This document shows, in pieces, positions 1 through 7,923 of a stretch of 64,000 nucleotides of DNA. The DNA comes from Urechidicola vernalis (GTDB taxonomy: Bacteria > Bacteroidota > Bacteroidia > Flavobacteriales > Flavobacteriaceae), in NCBI RefSeq assembly GCF_031846385.1, contig NZ_JAVRHV010000006.1, positions 124,001 to 188,000 of the forward strand, in the 5' to 3' direction. Made by a program: the position numbers and the translations under genes. How positions within the stretch are numbered: position 1 is the first letter of the stretch; the number at the start of each line of letters is the position of its first letter. Below the pieces are notes generated by a model. The model was not told the origin of the DNA, did not search any database, and saw nothing but the letters and a program-made list of their open reading frames with translations.

Positions 1-73
1 TTTTCGCTATAACCTTATCTAACTTCGGGTTTTCTAATGCTTCACTTTTAATATTTAACTTTTCTATTTTCAT
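1..73 (-). CDS. Partial hypothetical protein (N-terminal 24 residues only)
   Basis: An ATG at 73 on the minus strand opens a frame that stays open to the window edge and begins MKIEKLNIKSEALENPKLDK. It lies 20 bases after the stop of the membrane protein gene at 94-756 and is probably the third gene of the sigma factor operon that starts at 1231. The visible part is hydrophilic with no signal peptide. Family cannot be told from so few residues. Confidence 0.5.
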   Translation of the reverse strand, partial: MKIEKLNIKSEALENPKLDKVIAK

Positions 74-93
74 GGTATTTTATTTTATACTCA

Positions 94-756
94 TTAAGTA
101 TTTCTTCTTAATTCCTCCATATCAGACAACAACGTATCTAATCGTTTTAAAATTCGGCCATATCCAATTTTTAAATCCCACTCTCCTATTCTACCTCCAA
201 AAAATGCCAAAAGCAAGATTATCACACTCAAAATAATCCATAAAACTATCGGAACACCCCCAACTAAAAACATGTTGGGATATGACTCTAACAACCAAGT
301 AACAAAATCATTGCCAGGTATATCCTCTCCAAAACTTCCAAACCAAAACCCAATGACCATAGAGATAAACACATACGGGTATAAATACGTTGAAAATTTA
401 GAATTAAATGTGGTCATTTCCTTTGTCCAACTTTCAAACGATTTTAAATATTCATAACTATTTGCATTTTTTGTGATAGCATGTAGTTTGCGTTTAAATC
501 TGATGGCAAAACTTATCAATGTTACAAACAAAACAAACATTAAAATTCCCATATAAGGCAATTTTGAAATGGTTGCTATTGGTAATAAAACACAAGCAAA
601 CAAAGCTATTCCGATAATGTTAATCTTATACATCTTCCGAAATTTCTCCACTATATCTATCGATTTCTTATTATATAAATCATTCAATTTTGGAGCGACT
701 AAGGCTTCATTCTGCAAAAAACCGTCTTTCCAAATTGATTCAATTGATTTTTCCAT
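94..756 (-). CDS. Membrane protein of unknown function in ECF sigma operon
   Basis: A 220-residue protein with a charged N-terminal part (1-42), hydrophobic segments at about 45-62 and 66-85, a soluble stretch to about 122, and further hydrophobic segments at about 123-140 and 160-190, ending in a charged tail. Its start overlaps the end of the ECF sigma gene by 17 bases, so the two are very likely cotranscribed and translationally coupled. Position immediately after a sigma factor makes a regulator of sigma activity possible, but no zinc-binding anti-sigma motif (HxxxCxxC) is visible and I do not recognise the family. The function is therefore unknown; the anti-sigma idea is inference from context only. 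Confidence 0.8.
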   Translation of the reverse strand: MEKSIESIWKDGFLQNEALVAPKLNDLYNKKSIDIVEKFRKMYKINIIGIALFACVLLPIATISKLPYMGILMFVLFVTLISFAIRFKRKLHAITKNANSYEYLKSFESWTKEMTTFNSKFSTYLYPYVFISMVIGFWFGSFGEDIPGNDFVTWLLESYPNMFLVGGVPIVLWIILSVIILLLAFFGGRIGEWDLKIGYGRILKRLDTLLSDMEELRRNT

Positions 757-1231
757 CTAATATCTTTTTTAATCGTTCCTTAATTCTATTTACACGTACC
801 GCAATATTGTTAGGAGTCGTTCCAATAATTTCTGCAATATCCTTATTCGGTTTCTCCTCTAGGTATAATAAAATAACCGCCCTATCAATTTCAGACAATT
901 GTTTTATCGCATCATACAATTGATTTAATGACTCGTCTTCAAAAGCTTGATTTTCCTCGGTATCCTCTACAAATTGATATTCGGAGACAACATGCTGGCG
1001 ATTGTTTTTCTTCTTTTTAATAAGTGTAAGACAAATATTTAAAGACAATCTATAGATCCAAGTAGACCATTTTGAATCGCCTCTAAATTGTTCACGACTC
1101 CTCCATATTTGCAAACAAACTTCTTGGTAGTAATCTTCAAAATCCTCTTGAGAATCGGTATATGCACGGCATATTTTTATAATAATACCTGCAAATGGCA
1201 AAATTGATGTTGTGTAAAAATCGCTACTCAA
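740..1231 (-). CDS. ECF-type RNA polymerase sigma-70 factor
   Basis: A 163-residue alternative sigma factor. Region 2 is seen around residues 15-70 (EDFEDYYQEVCLQIWR, then KWSTWIYRLSLNICL) and region 4 around 112-157, with a helix-turn-helix of the NKDIAEIIGTTPNNIAVRVNR type that reads the -35 element. There is no region 1 or 3, as expected of the ECF group. The only start that keeps region 2 whole is TTG at 1231; an in-frame stop lies two codons upstream and no ATG precedes region 2, so a non-ATG start is needed. It heads an operon with the overlapping membrane protein gene and a third gene leaving the window. Targets are not visible. Confidence 0.9.
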   Translation of the reverse strand: MSSDFYTTSILPFAGIIIKICRAYTDSQEDFEDYYQEVCLQIWRSREQFRGDSKWSTWIYRLSLNICLTLIKKKKNNRQHVVSEYQFVEDTEENQAFEDESLNQLYDAIKQLSEIDRAVILLYLEEKPNKDIAEIIGTTPNNIAVRVNRIKERLKKILDGKIN

Positions 1232-1317
1232 TATTTATTGTTTTATTGATTAGTGGCTTAAGTTAGCCAATATTACACCCTCAATGAAAAAAAGTTAAAA
1301 AAAGCGAGTTATATCAT

Positions 1318-3381
1318 TTAAAACAACTGCTCTAATTTTTCAAGAAACAATAGTTCTGCATAAAACTGCCAATCAAAATTTAGCGATTGATTGGATAAAT
1401 GCACATGATCATCTTGATCTAAAATATAATTTTCTGGCTTATTCAATACCCTTGTTTTACCATAAACAGCTTCAAATTCAGTTCTTAGTGCAGTAAACTC
1501 CTTAGATAATAATTTCAATCCTTCTAAAGCCATTCTCTCCTCTTCTTTATCTTGAGCTTTGTCGTAATCTCTAAGTTTCAAAACAGCATTTGACGAAAAC
1601 TGAACCAATTTATTCACTTGCTCATAAATTTCTAATGTATAGCTATTTCGTGTTGCCTCAGATTTCATTTTATCTAATGTCGATTCTATTTTAGAACAAG
1701 TTTTCAACGTGTTTTCGGCATTTTCAATTCTTTCCTTATTCTTATCACTCCAGACCCCTTTTTTCTCAGTTGGCAAATCAATCACAAATTTTTCAATGGC
1801 ATTTTCATTTCCTTTAAGATAATTCCTCTTATTTCCGTTAAGCAGAATATTTTTCCATATCCCAACTGGCTTTTCTAAATTATCTATAAATGAAAATTCA
1901 TTTCCGCTCGTTTCAAATGAAAACTGGCGGTGTCTAAATACTGATTTCAACTCGCTTTTTGAACGTTTATCTCCAGACCAAGTATATTCCGAAAAAGCAT
2001 TAATTCCTCGCTTGTACAATTCAAAGTGAGGCGAATCATCGTCCCAAAGTGTCAATAACAATCCGTTTAACCCACTTTCTATAGACGACAATGCAAATGT
2101 TTTAATCTCTTTTATATTACTCTCGCGTTGCGGCATTAAAACCCATCTTGTTTGACCAGCTGTGGCTCCCATAACTTGTAAATCGTGCGCTCTAAACCAC
2201 TCCATTGCTTTGGTATTACCCAAGGCTTCAGGTGTATGATAGTTCCATCGCATATAAATACAATTCTTCGGAAACTGATCGAGAAATTCAACCAACTTAT
2301 GCTCATTCTTTTCCCAAACCTCATCTACTTCTTCTTGGGTCATATTTTTATTAAACATCGGCTTATAAACCCCTGCTTGTTTCAATGGCATGTCATCCCA
2401 AAAAATTGGAATCCTATTGTTTTCCTCTGCAAATTTACACACCTTTCTCAACCATTCTAATTGCAAGTCTAAGGCAGACCTACCACTATTTTTACCAGTT
2501 GTATGCACCTCATCACCTCCAATATGCAAGTATTTTCCATTAGGAGTTGCCTTTATAGCCTCTCTGTATAAATCGAACTGTAATTCGTAGGTTCTAGGGT
2601 CTAAAGGATTAAAAGCCCAATCGCTTTTTGGATCATCACGTAAAGCTTTGTATTTATCGTGTTTTAGGATAAATGAGGCGTGTCCCAGCCCTTGAATTAG
2701 TGGGCTAATTTCAATATTTCGATCGTTTGCATAGTTCGATAATTCTGCCCATTCTTCAATTGTAAAACCATCATCAGAACCTATTAATGGGTGTTTCTCA
2801 TATTTTAATTTATCCTCCATTTCTACAATAATGGCATTTACCTTTAGCCCTGCTAAATAATCCATTAAATCGTAGTAATAACTTTTCTTTTCTAGGTGAT
2901 GTTTTATATCCAATTGAATGGAACGGTACTTCAATTTTGGAAAATCTGTAATGGTGCAATTCGGTAAAAAAGCTTTCTGATCTTTGGCATCTTCTAACAA
3001 TTGTTCTAAGGATTTTACTCCATAAAACAGTCCTGCTTCATCCTTACCAACAATCACAATTTTATTATTATTTATGGATAAAGTATAGCCCTCTGCATCT
3101 ACTTGAATAGTTGAATCTATGCGGTAAACTAAATCAGCATCAGCCTCATTATTTACAGAAAATAGTTCATTTAAAAATGTACCATGCACTGGTAACTTAC
3201 TTAAATTATCTGCATATAACTTTTTAACTTCACCAAATTTTATACTACTCTGCCCCGTTATTTCGAATCGTTGAGGAGAAGGTAAAATTTCAAATTTTGC
3301 ATTATTTTGACTAAATCCACTTAAATTGTTGAAGCCAATTAAAATTGCAAATAATACTCTTAAGATGTGTGATTTTAACAT
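1318..3381 (-). CDS. Secreted family 20 glycoside hydrolase (beta-N-acetylhexosaminidase)
   Basis: A 687-residue exported enzyme predicted to remove terminal N-acetylhexosamine from glycans or chitin/peptidoglycan fragments. Residues 1-24 form a signal peptide. The GH20b-type N-terminal domain spans about 30-145 and a TIM-barrel follows from about 150. The diagnostic HIGGDE motif is at 286-291, giving the Asp290-Glu291 pair used in substrate-assisted catalysis. The C-terminal 200 residues are charged and helical with no recognised domain. It stands alone between two minus-strand ECF operons. The exact substrate cannot be read from sequence; activity on N-acetylglucosamine is the family expectation. 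Confidence 0.88.
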   Translation of the reverse strand: MLKSHILRVLFAILIGFNNLSGFSQNNAKFEILPSPQRFEITGQSSIKFGEVKKLYADNLSKLPVHGTFLNELFSVNNEADADLVYRIDSTIQVDAEGYTLSINNNKIVIVGKDEAGLFYGVKSLEQLLEDAKDQKAFLPNCTITDFPKLKYRSIQLDIKHHLEKKSYYYDLMDYLAGLKVNAIIVEMEDKLKYEKHPLIGSDDGFTIEEWAELSNYANDRNIEISPLIQGLGHASFILKHDKYKALRDDPKSDWAFNPLDPRTYELQFDLYREAIKATPNGKYLHIGGDEVHTTGKNSGRSALDLQLEWLRKVCKFAEENNRIPIFWDDMPLKQAGVYKPMFNKNMTQEEVDEVWEKNEHKLVEFLDQFPKNCIYMRWNYHTPEALGNTKAMEWFRAHDLQVMGATAGQTRWVLMPQRESNIKEIKTFALSSIESGLNGLLLTLWDDDSPHFELYKRGINAFSEYTWSGDKRSKSELKSVFRHRQFSFETSGNEFSFIDNLEKPVGIWKNILLNGNKRNYLKGNENAIEKFVIDLPTEKKGVWSDKNKERIENAENTLKTCSKIESTLDKMKSEATRNSYTLEIYEQVNKLVQFSSNAVLKLRDYDKAQDKEEERMALEGLKLLSKEFTALRTEFEAVYGKTRVLNKPENYILDQDDHVHLSNQSLNFDWQFYAELLFLEKLEQLF

Positions 3382-3479
3382 GAAAACTATACTTTAAATA
3401 TGTTTTCTAAATGTATGGATATTAACTATGCACGCACTAATTTATTAGACAAATGTCATAAAACATCCCATGAAGTCGA

Positions 3480-3695
3480 TCACGTCAGTTGCTCACAACA
3501 AAACCCATCTGTTTCTGTCAATTTTATAATTCTCTTTTTATCAATTCCATCCACGCCTTCAATCCGCAATACATTGTCTACATCTTCCAAATCAATTCCC
3601 CAATCCAATATTTCTATATTCGTGTTGAATAGTTTCTTAACTTTTTTAATTTTCTTTTTTGATTTAATATCTGTCTTAAAAATCAGCAATTCCAT
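3480..3695 (-). CDS. Small hypothetical protein, ferredoxin-like fold possible
   Basis: A 71-residue, Lys- and Asp-rich protein starting MELLIFKTDIKSKKKIKKVK and ending with Cys-Cys. The beta-alpha-beta pattern recalls heavy-metal-associated (HMA) domains, but the CxxC metal site is absent, so metal binding is not supported. It is the last gene of a three-gene operon (ECF sigma at 4126-4656, membrane protein at 3704-4117, this gene), separated from the preceding gene by 8 bases. It might act with the sigma factor or the membrane protein, but function is unknown. Confidence 0.7.
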   Translation of the reverse strand: MELLIFKTDIKSKKKIKKVKKLFNTNIEILDWGIDLEDVDNVLRIEGVDGIDKKRIIKLTETDGFCCEQLT

Positions 3696-3703
3696 TTTTT
3701 TAA

Positions 3704-4117
3704 TTATTTATCTGGTTGTATTCCCAATTCATCTCCTCCCCTTTCTTTTTTAACAAAAGAATTAAAAGCCTCATTTCCTTCTTCTTCCCAAAATTTGTCA
3801 TACAATTTCCACTTAGAGAAATCTCTTTTTGGCTTCTCATCGTTACAATAATCTTTAGCCTTCTTCTTTTTCTTACTACTTCGATCAGAGCCGAAACCGC
3901 CAAAAAAGAATTTTGCCAATATTAATAAGCCAATTGCTTGCCAATACGTAATTGTTGTTAAGTCAAAAATTTCTGGCATTAACCAATTCCATAATCGCAT
4001 AGCTACATATCCAAATAATGCAATAAATCCAACAATTGCAACTGTTATAAATAATCCTGTAAAAAACACTTCAAATGGTTTTTTACTTCTTAGTTTGTGT
4101 TTAATATAATGTTCCAT
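3704..4117 (-). CDS. Two-TM membrane protein in ECF sigma operon
   Basis: A 137-residue protein with hydrophobic helices at about 18-42 and 57-76, followed by a basic linker (SSKKKKKAKD) and a charged soluble tail of about 55 residues. It starts 8 bases after the sigma factor stop and is followed after 8 bases by the 71-residue gene, so the three are one transcription unit. The layout is typical of small membrane partners of ECF sigma factors in Bacteroidota, but no known anti-sigma domain is visible. The basic stretch directly after the second helix suggests a cytoplasmic tail. Function not recognised. Confidence 0.8.
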   Translation of the reverse strand: MEHYIKHKLRSKKPFEVFFTGLFITVAIVGFIALFGYVAMRLWNWLMPEIFDLTTITYWQAIGLLILAKFFFGGFGSDRSSKKKKKAKDYCNDEKPKRDFSKWKLYDKFWEEEGNEAFNSFVKKERGGDELGIQPDK

Positions 4118-4125
4118 AATCTTAA

Positions 4126-4656
4126 TTAAATTTTATTTTTTTCTAATTCTTTATATAAAATAGAGAGCGCTCTATGTCTTCTAGACATTAAGGTTCCTTG
4201 CGGAATTCCTGTTTCATTTGCTAAATCTTTATAACTATAGCCTTCAAAATCGATGGCCAGTATTATTGCGCTATAATGCGGTTTTAATTTGTAAATCATT
4301 CGCATTAATTCGTGTTTCATTTTTTCAGAATATGCATTCGACGCTTCACCATAAAACACTTCCAATAAACTATCTATACGTTCTTTATTTGAGTCTTCAA
4401 TACTGGTGTGTTTTTTATTAATTCTCATTGTATCAATAACCTTATTTCGCAATGCGTTGTAAACGAATCCAGTTACGTTATTTATAGGCGAAAGGCTATG
4501 GGCTCTAGAAAATAGTTTCAGAGCCACATCTTGTATAATATCTTCTGCCTCTCTGTCTACACTATCAGAAATTCGAGAATTTACATACCGTTTTAATATG
4601 GTGTATTCACTACTAAAAAAAGATTTTAATTTTTTGTAATTATCGTTCTCTGACAT
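4126..4656 (-). CDS. ECF-type RNA polymerase sigma-70 factor
   Basis: A 176-residue sigma factor with an ATG start. Region 2 lies at about 15-85 (DREAEDIIQDVALKLFSRA, then VTGFVYNALRNKVIDTMR) and region 4 at about 115-170, with the helix-turn-helix GYSYKDLANETGIPQGTLMSRRHRA. It is the first gene of a minus-strand operon with a two-helix membrane protein and a 71-residue protein. Its makeup resembles the operon at 1-1231 but the sigma sequences are not close copies of each other. The signal and targets are unknown. Confidence 0.92.
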   Translation of the reverse strand: MSENDNYKKLKSFFSSEYTILKRYVNSRISDSVDREAEDIIQDVALKLFSRAHSLSPINNVTGFVYNALRNKVIDTMRINKKHTSIEDSNKERIDSLLEVFYGEASNAYSEKMKHELMRMIYKLKPHYSAIILAIDFEGYSYKDLANETGIPQGTLMSRRHRALSILYKELEKNKI

Positions 4657-4801
4657 TTTTTAAAAGCATTTCTATGCGCTCTTCACTTATAAAGACGAAG
4701 CTTTTTAATTCTATTGCATTTTAATTTTAGAAAAATGAAAATTAACCAATATATCGCATTAATGTTTTACCTTTTTAGGAATTAATTATAAGTAGATTTC
4801 T

Positions 4802-4809
4802 TATCTTTG
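4802..4809 (+). promoter_or_regulatory. Bacteroidota -7 promoter box
   Basis: TATCTTTG matches the Bacteroidota TAnnTTTG element and lies 18 bases before the ATG at 4827, giving a very short leader for the 61-residue peptide/GT2/sigma/NRAMP operon. Confidence 0.65.
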
Positions 4810-4826
4810 CAACCTAAACGTTTTGT

Positions 4827-5012
4827 ATGAAGTTAGTATTTGTAACTATTGGATTATTAGCCCTTGCAGTACTTGGAATTGCAATTAAAATTTGGGCCAA
4901 AAAAGACGGTGAATTTGCCGGAACTTGTGCTAGTCAAAACCCGATGCTTAATAAAGACGGTGAAGCGTGTGGTTTCTGCGGTAAACTTCCTGAAAACTGT
5001 GAAAACAAATAA
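4827..5012 (+). CDS. Small membrane-anchored Cys-rich protein
   Basis: A 61-residue protein with an N-terminal hydrophobic helix at about 3-22 and a short polar tail containing four cysteines: one in GTCASQNP, a CGFC pair, and one in PENCENK. The tail could bind metal or form disulfides on the periplasmic side. It is the first gene of an operon whose next member starts 3 bases later, and has its own -7 promoter box. Small proteins of this type occur in flavobacteria without known function; the CxxC pair invites a redox or metal role, which is inference. Confidence 0.8.
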   Translation: MKLVFVTIGLLALAVLGIAIKIWAKKDGEFAGTCASQNPMLNKDGEACGFCGKLPENCENK

Positions 5013-5015
5013 TTA

Positions 5016-6125
5016 ATGCAAGTTGTTTTTGTAATTTTTATTGCAATTACCTGCATACAGTTATTTTATTTTCTTTTTATATTTTCTAGATTTTCATTTT
5101 TAAAACCGAATTACGTTAAAGGTTCAGATACACCTGTATCCGTTTTAGTTTGTGCCAGAAATGAAGCCAAAAATCTTCCTCAATTACTTCCACAACTATT
5201 AAAGCAAAAACACACGAATTTTGAATTGGTATTAATCAATGATGGTTCTTATGATAGCACCCTTGAGATTTTTGAAGACTTTCAAGAAAAAAACATACAT
5301 ACACATGCCATCAAAATTGTAAATGTTGTTGAAAATGAGCAGTTTTGGGGAAATAAGAAATTTGCTCTTTCATTAGGCATTAAAGCAGCAACACATGAGC
5401 AGTTGCTTTTTACCGATGCTGATTGCGTTCCAAATTCTGAGCATTGGATTTCTGAAATGTCACATCATTTTTCAGATTCCAAACAAATTGTTTTGGGCTA
5501 TGGAGCCTATGAAAAGGTTAAAAACAGCCCACTAAACAAACTCATTAGATTCGAAACACTGTATACGGCCTTACAGTATTTTTCCTATGCTAAAATTGGA
5601 TTACCATACATGGGGGTTGGGCGTAACTTGGCTTATAAAAAAAGTTTGTTTTTTAAGGCTGGCGGGTTTGCAAAACACATGCACTTAAAATCAGGAGATG
5701 ATGATTTATTTGTCAATATAAATGCAACAACAAAGAACACTGCATTGGCCTTTTCTACGAATAGTTTCACCAATTCAAAGCCAAATACAACTTTTAAAAA
5801 TTGGATCCATCAAAAAAGAAGACATGTTTCTACAGCCAGTTTCTATAAAAGTACACATCAATTCTTTTTAGGACTCTCTTATAGTTCTCAATTATTATTT
5901 TGGTCATTTGCAATCTTTTTATTGGCTCTGCAATTCCAATGGAAAATTGTACTTGGAATCATTGGATTTAGAATGTTAGTACAATTATTTATTTTCGGTA
6001 AAACCGCCAAAAAATTAAATGAAAAAGACCTTATTCTATGGATTCCTTTTTTCGAACTATTTTTAATTGTGATACAATTGTTTATATTTATAAAAAATAA
6101 AGTATCAAAACCCACACATTGGTAG
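5016..6125 (+). CDS. Family 2 glycosyltransferase, membrane-bound
   Basis: A 369-residue inverting GT-A glycosyltransferase. One hydrophobic helix at 3-24 precedes a GT2 catalytic domain from about 40, with the nucleotide-binding start VSVLVCARNEAKNLP, an LVLINDGSYDST strand, and the metal-binding D134-A-D136 motif in LFTDADC. A QKRRH motif near 268 fits the Q/RxxRW acceptor-side motif. Two to three hydrophobic helices at about 290-360 close the protein. It probably moves a sugar to a lipid or polysaccharide acceptor at the inner membrane. It lies 3 bases after the 61-residue peptide gene and 6 bases before the ECF sigma gene. The donor sugar cannot be told. Confidence 0.88.
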   Translation: MQVVFVIFIAITCIQLFYFLFIFSRFSFLKPNYVKGSDTPVSVLVCARNEAKNLPQLLPQLLKQKHTNFELVLINDGSYDSTLEIFEDFQEKNIHTHAIKIVNVVENEQFWGNKKFALSLGIKAATHEQLLFTDADCVPNSEHWISEMSHHFSDSKQIVLGYGAYEKVKNSPLNKLIRFETLYTALQYFSYAKIGLPYMGVGRNLAYKKSLFFKAGGFAKHMHLKSGDDDLFVNINATTKNTALAFSTNSFTNSKPNTTFKNWIHQKRRHVSTASFYKSTHQFFLGLSYSSQLLFWSFAIFLLALQFQWKIVLGIIGFRMLVQLFIFGKTAKKLNEKDLILWIPFFELFLIVIQLFIFIKNKVSKPTHW

Positions 6126-6131
6126 TCTTTT

Positions 6132-6689
6132 ATGACCAATAAAGAAGAAATTCAAGAAATAATAAACAATGCACGTCTTGGACAAGAAAGTGCCTTTAAA
6201 AAATTGTTAAACACCTATTGGAGTGATGTATATCGGTTTCAATTTTCTAAGACCAATAATGAAAACGAAGCAGAAGATATTACCATAAAAACATTTGCCA
6301 AGGCTTTTGACAAAATAGACTTATACAGCGATAATTACAATTTCAAAACATGGATCATCTCCATTTCAAAAAATATTTTTATCGATTCTATAAGGGGTAC
6401 AAAAAACGAAACCCTTTCTATTAATAAAGAAAATTCTGAAGCGTATCATATTTCTGACGATGCCCCTTCTCCAGAAGATAAAATTATCATTGACCAAAAT
6501 TTAGCGGAGTTATTGGGCCATATTAAAAAGTTAAAACCCAAGCAACAAGAAATTATAAACCTGCGTTTCTTTCAAGAGCTCAGTTATAAAGAAATTGCCG
6601 TTAAAATGAACGAACCCATGAGCTCAGTTAAAGTAAATTTATTACGAGCAAAAAAATTACTCTCAGATATCATTCATAAAGCAAAATGA
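6132..6689 (+). CDS. ECF-type RNA polymerase sigma-70 factor
   Basis: A 185-residue sigma factor with region 2 at about 22-90 (NENEAEDITIKTFAKAFDKI, then FKTWIISISKNIFIDSIR) and region 4 at about 130-182 (SYKEIAVKMNEPMSSVKVNLLRAKK). Unlike the other two ECF factors in the window it has no small membrane gene after it; its stop overlaps the start of the NRAMP-like transporter in an ATGA (6686-6689), so sigma and transporter are translationally coupled. A role in sensing or responding to metal supply is a reasonable inference from that coupling only. Confidence 0.92.
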   Translation: MTNKEEIQEIINNARLGQESAFKKLLNTYWSDVYRFQFSKTNNENEAEDITIKTFAKAFDKIDLYSDNYNFKTWIISISKNIFIDSIRGTKNETLSINKENSEAYHISDDAPSPEDKIIIDQNLAELLGHIKKLKPKQQEIINLRFFQELSYKEIAVKMNEPMSSVKVNLLRAKKLLSDIIHKAK

Positions 6690-7900
6690 TTCAAAAAATA
6701 AAGTCCTTAGGTCCGGGTTTAATCTTTGCTGGCGCTTCTATTGGAGTTTCTCATTTGGTTATGTCTACTAAGTCTGGTGCTATTTATGGGTATGGACTAA
6801 TCTGGGCGCTATTAATAGTACACGTATTCAAATATCCTTTTTTCCAATATGGCCCTAGGTATGCCACTGCAACCGGAGAAAGCTTAATAGACGGCTATAA
6901 AAAATTAGGTAACTGGGTACTTATCACCTATTTCATAATTGCTTTTATTTCTATGTTTACCATTCAGGCTGCAGTTACAATTGTTACTGCAGGCTTGGCC
7001 ATTAATCTTTTCGGTATTACTGATAACCCTGTAAACTGGAGTATTATTATTACAGTTATTTGTGTTTTAATTTTAATACTCGGACGCTATAAATTGTTAG
7101 ACAACTTGATGAAGGTTATTATTGTGGTGTTAACTATAACTACAATCACTTCGGTTGTTTTTGCAGGATTCAAAACCGGAACACCAATAGAATTCACTCA
7201 AATACTACCCAAAGGCACCATTGAAATAGGGTTTCTTATTGCATTTTTAGGTTGGATGCCTTCACCTCTAGATCTATCCGTAATTCATTCACTATGGGCA
7301 ATAGAAAAGAAAAATGAAACTAAAACTTTTAACACCAAAAAAAGCATCCTAGATTTTAACATTGGATATATCGCCACAATATTCTTAGGAGTTTGTTTTG
7401 TTTCGTTAGGGTATTTTGTAATGTTCGGAACTGGAAAAACCTTTAGTGCTAGTGCCGGAGGATTTGCACAACAACTGATCGACTTATACACACAGAGCAT
7501 AGGTACTTGGGCCTATTACATTATTGCAATTGCAGCATTTATCACCATGTTTAGTACCACCTTAACAACATTAGATGCATCACCAAGAGCACTAGCCAAG
7601 GTTTTTGAGTTGTCTTTTCCTACTAAATTTAAAAAAGGGTATTGGTTCTGGATCGTACTTCTTGCTGCCGGCACCATTCTAATTTTACAATACTTTATGG
7701 AAAATATGAGTCAGTTGGTTTTTGTAGCTACTGTCTTATCCTTTTTAACAGCACCCTTCTTTGCTATTACAAACTTTATTCTAATTTCAAGCAAACACAC
7801 TCCTAAAGAATGGCGTCCTTCCTTAGCGATGAAAATACTGAGTTATTTAGGTATTTTTTTCTTAATTGGATTTAGTGTTTGGTATTTAATGAATTTGTAA
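6686..7900 (+). CDS. NRAMP-family transporter lacking the canonical DPGN metal site
   Basis: A 404-residue protein with about eleven hydrophobic helices and the overall NRAMP (SLC11/MntH) pattern, beginning with a GPGLIFAG first helix. In classic manganese/iron transporters helix 1 holds DPGN; here the aligned positions (20-23) read GVSH. In helix 6 Met191-Pro192 of the metal-site motif is kept but the next residue is Ser rather than His. This places it among divergent NRAMP-related proteins, some of which are known to carry other ions such as magnesium, and its substrate should not be assumed to be manganese. The start codon overlaps the ECF sigma stop. Confidence 0.85.
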   Translation: MIQKIKSLGPGLIFAGASIGVSHLVMSTKSGAIYGYGLIWALLIVHVFKYPFFQYGPRYATATGESLIDGYKKLGNWVLITYFIIAFISMFTIQAAVTIVTAGLAINLFGITDNPVNWSIIITVICVLILILGRYKLLDNLMKVIIVVLTITTITSVVFAGFKTGTPIEFTQILPKGTIEIGFLIAFLGWMPSPLDLSVIHSLWAIEKKNETKTFNTKKSILDFNIGYIATIFLGVCFVSLGYFVMFGTGKTFSASAGGFAQQLIDLYTQSIGTWAYYIIAIAAFITMFSTTLTTLDASPRALAKVFELSFPTKFKKGYWFWIVLLAAGTILILQYFMENMSQLVFVATVLSFLTAPFFAITNFILISSKHTPKEWRPSLAMKILSYLGIFFLIGFSVWYLMNL

Positions 7901-7905
7901 ATTTG
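7898..7905 (+). promoter_or_regulatory. Bacteroidota -7 promoter box for lipA
   Basis: TAAATTTG matches TAnnTTTG and lies 18 bases before the lipA ATG at 7924. It overlaps the stop codon of the transporter gene, so lipA can be transcribed independently of the upstream operon. Confidence 0.65.
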
Positions 7906-7923
7906 CAATCTAAATTTTAATTG

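Noticed and set aside
2185..2590. Plus-strand open frames within the GH20 gene
   Set aside because: They lie opposite a gene with intact GH20 motifs, lack recognisable protein features and have composition of antisense shadows.
3400..3753. 117-codon plus-strand frame
   Set aside because: It overlaps the minus-strand 71-residue gene and part of the next one, which are packed in an operon; the plus frame is low-complexity Ile/Phe/Ser-rich shadow.
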